The notes beneath the pieces were generated by a model, which was given only the letters and a program-made list of their open reading frames with translations, ran no database searches and had not been told where the DNA came from. A program made the position numbers and the translations under genes. This document shows, in pieces, positions 54,913-60,000 of a stretch of DNA of 60,000 nucleotides (position 1 is its first letter; each line of letters starts with the position of its first letter). Origin of the DNA: Adiantum capillus-veneris (taxonomy: Eukaryota; Streptophyta; Polypodiopsida; Polypodiales; Pteridaceae); the NCBI GenBank assembly GCA_014529385.2, contig CM043959.1:16371309-16431308 (forward strand), written 5' to 3'.

Positions 54913-57900
54913 ATGAGAACAAGAAATCAAACCAAAAATACTAGTGCCGTGGATGAGGTTGATGTTACTACGTCACAAGAAGTACCTCCGCTATGCACAC
55001 ATGATACCGAACAATCTCAAGCCTTGAGTTCTTTAGATCGCATTGTGTCTATTGTAACTGGAGTGGATGGAACAACACAATCAAGCGCCAGACCCAGTCA
55101 TCGTGTGGAAACAGGTACCGCTATTGAATATGTAAGAGATGAAGCGTTTAGAAACGTTGTCGACAAGCACATTTCATTGGGCTGGGTGGATTCTCATAGA
55201 GTACCATACGATGGTAAACTTCCACGCTTATCTCTATGTCGACTTCTTTCAAACCTCGCCATCCGCACGCATGATGACCATGTGGCCGATTTGCAACTCT
55301 CCATTGCAAACAAAAGCTACCAACCAACCATGGCAAGATTTCTTGTTAGTGAACGGATTCCTGGGGAGGATCACAAACAATTTTCTCGTCGTGGTCATGC
55401 TTCGAGGGATCTTGTAATGTCATATGATTTGGATGAGAGCTTCGCCAAATCCTCAAGCTTAGTCACATGGTCGAAAGGTACTTTGTGGTTTGGAATGGTA
55501 ATTACCGATTGGAGGCATGGATGCTGTGGATGAACGAGAATGACATCCCAATTGAGAAGGCACCAAAGGTGGAGTGCGTTCTAGTTGATTTTTAGCCCCA
55601 TGAGACAGCGGAGTTCTATTGGTTTTGAGTATGATCAATAGGTGAGTCCATTTATTTTTTGTGAATGTAAATGCATCTTATTTTTTGACTATATAAATTA
55701 CAATCGAGTGTTAAACAGGGCCACGAGGGTTTCAGTGCCTCACACAACTGCTCATGATATTTTTATGATGAGAAAGCTAGGGTTGGCGGACCCTACTTCA
55801 CTTTTGCAAAAAAATCCCAAAAGAGCGCGTTTGGTAGCAGAAAGGGCTTTGAATTTTAGAGGTCTAAACAAGTCAAAGTGGCTAAAATTGCCAATGGCTG
55901 TCCTTGCGCAACTACTTTGGAAGGTATGCCTTAAACCAATGCTAAATGAGAATATGTTTTGATTGCGAAATCTTATTATGTGTATTTTGATTGAGTCCTT
56001 GGCAAATGATAGGAAGAGTTCGATCATATGTTTAGTAGTAAAACGGAAGGGCTGCCATCAAAAGGGAGTTTTGACTACAAGTTGGCAACTGACGCATACG
56101 AGGAAAGCATCAATCTAGCGCTATCTCAAACGGAGCAATACTTTACGCCAAAGGGCTTGAGATAGCCACCATTGCAAATCCAGAGAATGGCAACGATTTT
56201 TTCCAGAAATGTATATCATTTACAGGTTGGGACGAGAAGACCACAAAAATGACACCCTCGAGAGTGGCAGAGGTTACGCATGCACGCATTAGCCCGACAG
56301 AGTAAGTAAAAGTCATTTAAATCATTCGATATATTTCTCTTTTTATTATGTAGCAATAAAAAATAAGTCTCGCTTTTCCTTTGATAGGAAGTGCCGCTTG
56401 CTTGATTTGCTCCAAGGCGGTGATGCATCCTTGAAGGAGAATGGCATCGGTTTGACGGAGAAGGCTTGGATCCAGTGGCTTCGATATCACGTGTATTGGT
56501 GGCAATTGGAAAGGTTATATTGAATGATTATGTGCACCAGCTAGCAATTTGTTGATAATGTACCTTGTGACTTATTATTTGCTGTAGGAGAGTGCTTGAG
56601 ATGGCCGAGAAAATGGAGGCCGAGAATCATGATGTTGCTATCCAACATGAGAAGGCTGAAGGTAGGCATGGTTGCACACTTGTCCACACATTACTGACAT
56701 ACAGACGCAAGCACTTTGAGAAGGCCTTCAAGAAGTGGAGTGCTCGGATCAAGTCCACACAGGATTTCGAAGAGCAACCCCATTTTGCTTGTATGGCACG
56801 ATGCTTGTTGTACGGGTTTGACATCTTTAATTGACAAATTAAGAATGTAGTAGGACACACTAATCTTGTTCTTGGTGGCTCAAAACATTGTGGTCTGTCT
56901 TGTAGATGGTGGAGAGATGCTCTTGTCTTTCCCATTCCCGAGCACCCCAGTGATGCATGGTGTAGGTCGGAGAGAGAGGAGACGGGCTTATATCCTGACG
57001 CGTGGCTCAAGTGTCCTTGGTGGTTGGACTACCCGGACAAGGAGTACCCACCCGAAGAGGAAGAACTATACATAGGTATCATTCTATATAGTTTTTACCT
57101 TTGCCATGAAGCAATACAACATGGGCTCAAATACATCTTCTTTTTTAATTAATAGCGGAGCATACTGTGTCACGGAAGAAAGCGGTTGTGATAGAGGATG
57201 CTCTATCTCCAAACACATCAAAGAAACCGGACAAGAAGAAACAGACCTCAAAGAAAGACTCGCAAGCACAACCGGCTAACAAGCAACGTGGGAAGAGAAA
57301 GAAGAGGGTTGTAGTTTCCAGTGATAGTGAGAGCGAGCATGTGGTTGCAGAGTATTCTGTAGAAGTCAGCGATAGTGCTCATAGCCTTGGTGCTATGAGC
57401 CACAGTGTACCGACACTATCCTTCACTCCAAGACCAGTGGGGGGCATCCAGGAGTCCCCTCCATGTTCACCATCACATGGCAGGGCTGCAGAGGACCTAT
57501 CAGACATGGCCAGAGTTGTGGGAGATAACCATCCAGGTACGTGAAAATTTTAATGTTGTGTTGTTCTCTTTATCATTGCTTGAAAGATATATTTGATCTT
57601 ATGTTGCTACATATAGATATGCATATAGAGCCACGCCACCTTGCAGTACATGCTAGTGGCAAAGAGTTGGCAAAAGCTATTCCAGATGTGTTGTGCAATG
57701 ACAGGTAAGCCACACTTATTTACAATCATAGTTATGTGCACAATTTTAGTGCTAACAAAGATTGCATGCAGTTCTATGCAGTCACTACGTAGATTCTTGG
57801 GCTCTCTATCAGGAACAGGACAAATGAACCCCAGCTTGAGATTGGGTGGCGTACGTTTGGTGTACATGGCCTTTCCCTTACACACTAGGCCACATGCAGG

Positions 57901-59049
57901 TAGCACGGGTGGGGTTCCTTTATGGAACCAATGGGATAGTGAGCTTGTGGATGTTGCATTCCTTCTGGCATCCGAGTTTCTTTTGGTTGATGGCATGGTT
58001 GTGGCGACATGTCGTGCATAACATCTTTCCATTGTCACTTCGAAGGCAGAGGGAGCTGGTTTCCAGTTGTTGAGATATTGTACATACGACTGGCGGAGTT
58101 TAGTTGTATGACTGTTCTTAGGACTATTTAGAGGGGGTATGTTTTTTTTTTTGTTTGATAATGAATAGTAACTTTGATGTTTGCATGTCAAAAAATAATG
58201 TTTTACTTCCATTCGTAGGTTGGTACTTTGTTGCTGGTCATTTTTTCATCCCCTAGAACTAGTGGGTGTCAGCTTCCAAGGTACGATCGTGTGGATGGAG
58301 AGATTGCATCAAATGTACGTGGCTTCTCTGCAGATGACGACATGTTGTGGGAGAAGCTACCAGGTTCAGATTCCACACAGTGGACGCTTGATCGTATGGG
58401 CCAGCCTTATCGTAGAGGTGTTGAGAGGACTCCAGCGTTTGCCAGGTGGTAGAAACTTTTTGGAAGTTTTTCTGATTGTTCCTATAAAATTATAGGTATA
58501 ATAAATCTAAAGGTTACTTTTTTTTTGTAGACATTGGCAGCACAATGTTTACTACTACGTAGACATTGCATTAGTTGTGAGAAGGATTGGGCAGTTTTCA
58601 GTGCTTGTCTGGAGCCATCTTAGCGCCTACCTTCCGATTTAGGCTCGACATTGATGTTTCATAGGAGTGCAAGAGCTCAAGTAATTGAGCAACCAAAGCA
58701 GGTGTCCCAGCAGCTTCATCCGCTTGACCCACCTTTCCCGACACCACTCAGCAGTCAGGGCGGGGTAGTAGCAGCACTGTATCCCACTTTCACGACCCCA
58801 GTTTTGGCATGGCGTGCGACTGGACCGTCTCCCAGTGCATTCATTGCCTCCACATCTGAGGGCCCGCCCGCCGGAGTTGATCCATTGCCTCTTTCACTAC
58901 CTACAGCCCCCCCCACATATAGTTCGTACCCTCTGCCATTTGGAGGAGTTCTGCCACCATTTGATGCACTGCCCCCGTTGGCACGACCTTTGTTTCCTCC
59001 TAGAGAATATGGCCCCCCACCGCCCTTCTTTCATCCACGTCACCCATGA
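54913..59049 (+). pseudogene. unrecognised multi-exon gene, divergent from the transposase-like gene
   Basis: Inferred exons are 54913 to about 55592, 55719-55923, 56013-56301, 56388-56513, 56588-56815, 56906-57075, 57156-57536, 57617-57704, 57772 to about 58021, about 58278-58448, about 58531-58639, and a Pro-rich end at 58651-59049. Most junctions are good GT-AG sites. Readable pieces include RYFVVWNGNYRLEAWMLWMN, ISFTGWDEKTTKMTPSRV, LTEKAWIQWLRYHVYWWQLE, LKCPWWLDYPDKEYPPEEEE and a Lys/Ser-rich nuclear-signal-like stretch (KKPDKKKQTSKKD, RGKRKKR). Frame changes near 55450 and 56140 and a stop at 55592 suggest decay. I do not recognise the family. It starts head-to-head with the SWIM transposase-like gene, with the gag-pro element between, so the two may form one DNA transposon. 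Confidence 0.55.
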
Positions 59050-59170
59050 TGTATCATCCCCCATATGTATTTACTTTTGATGCAATGGAACACATTAATA
59101 GTGTATTGAATGAATCCATGGTGTTTTTTGTTTGAATGTAAGTTGGTCGTGAAACGACAATCAAATTTTA

Positions 59171-59239
<69 letters not shown>

Positions 59240-59400
59240 GTAGATTGTCCCTTCTTTTGGGAATACGCTTGCCCGATTCTTAAAAAGCACACACCAAAAA
59301 TTGCTCGCCCAAAAATTGCGCCCAGCACATGGCATGTCAGCACAACAAGCGACACGCACAACAAGCGACACAACAAGCGACACGCACAACATGTCAGCTA
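59050..59400. repeat. (GA)n microsatellite and a short ACAAGCGACACG minisatellite
   Basis: A GA tract lies at 59175-59236. At 59343-59388 the word ACAAGCGACAC(GC) is repeated about three times. No gene is seen. Confidence 0.85.
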
Positions 59401-60000
59401 TAGAATTGGAAAAATCTGAACCAACGCAATGGAAAGACATCAACAAAAAAGTGATTAAGGAAATGATCAAGACAATATGGCCATGTGAAGACGCATAGAT
59501 CAAGAAAGGCCACTGGAAAGTATCGAAGTTTTAGTACCAAGAAATCAAAGAAAATGCCGAGAGGATCTACTTGGAAGTTTTTGGGCATCCATTACACAAT
59601 GCAGATTGTGTAATGTACTTTACAAAGATGTTATACGCACAATTTTTCCAACAGTGCCTAATAGACTTCTTCTTAAAGGAGACTACTATGGTCACACTCG
59701 ATATAAGGGAGAGCTGTGTGACATTCACATGAGAGTTGGCACTAATAGTTGAAGGTGCAGATATAAACTTGAAAAAAGAAAAAGATATTTCGATGCCACA
59801 TCTGGCTGAAAAGGATGCAAAAATAACACGGTTCCTTGAAGTAACCCAAACACCTCAAGTGTTATAGGCCAGGATGGAAAAAAGTCTTTATCGCCTAAGC
59901 TAAGACGTTCAAGACTTGACATAGCGAGTGAATCCCCCGCCTATTCAAGAGACACACATAAGTCACTTGGTTTTACATCCAGAGTAAGTCCCCGTATCAC
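59401..60000 (+). pseudogene. decayed reading frame of unknown origin
   Basis: Plus-strand text reads as protein in short runs broken by stops: MSAIELEKSEPTQWKDINKK, then NAERIYLEVFGHPLHNADCVMYF and LIVEGADINLKKEKDISMP. In-frame stops and shifts occur at about 59497, 59532, 59730 and 59865. It looks like a former coding region, probably of a retroelement, and runs off the window. I do not recognise it. Confidence 0.35.

Overview
The window is nuclear DNA of a land plant with a large, repeat-rich genome. The evidence is a spliced LANCL/GCR2-like gene, plant-type Copia and Gypsy-like LTR retrotransposons, an initiator-tRNA-Met primer-binding site and long CT, CA and GA microsatellites. The combination of a Penelope-like element, a SWIM-type transposase-like gene and extreme dinucleotide tracts makes me favour a seed-free plant (fern, lycophyte or bryophyte) over a flowering plant; that is inference. 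Only one ordinary host gene is recognisable, and most of the rest is nested mobile DNA.

Layout. 1-5.6 kb: a 3' scrap of a LINE, then an apparently intact two-ORF LINE, both next to CT tracts and probably inside an intron of the next gene. 6.06-7.23 kb: the last four exons of the LANCL gene. 7.2-17.2 kb: low-complexity DNA, a Copia RT scrap, long microsatellites and a 1.19-kb tandem duplication. 17.2-36.8 kb: a decayed Copia element whose 3' LTR is split by a 16.7-kb LTR element (19618-36365). That insertion lies on the minus strand, has 164/165-bp LTRs and a GATGG target-site duplication, and has no recognisable gag-pol. It carries a tandem Penelope-like (PLE) array (22791-30352) with a large upstream ORF, RT fragments and long hairpins.

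37.6-41.0 kb: a minus-strand, multi-exon transposase-like gene with an AT-hook and a SWIM finger, with one nonsense codon visible. It is cut near its 5' end by a young gag-protease-only LTR element (40985 to about 54314). The LTR element carries an intronless fragment of a DBP2/RH20-type DEAD-box RNA helicase just before its polypurine tract, 125-bp leader repeats with palindromes, an antisense ORF in each LTR, and a 0.7-kb CACGTG-rich palindromic island present only in the 3' LTR. 54.9-59.05 kb: an unrecognised multi-exon gene or pseudogene, divergent from the transposase-like gene and possibly part of the same large DNA transposon.

Best candidates for something undescribed are the plant PLE array with its ORF1, the helicase-carrying gag-pro element with its palindromes, and the SWIM transposase plus divergent orphan gene. 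All family assignments come from reading motifs by eye; no search was run.
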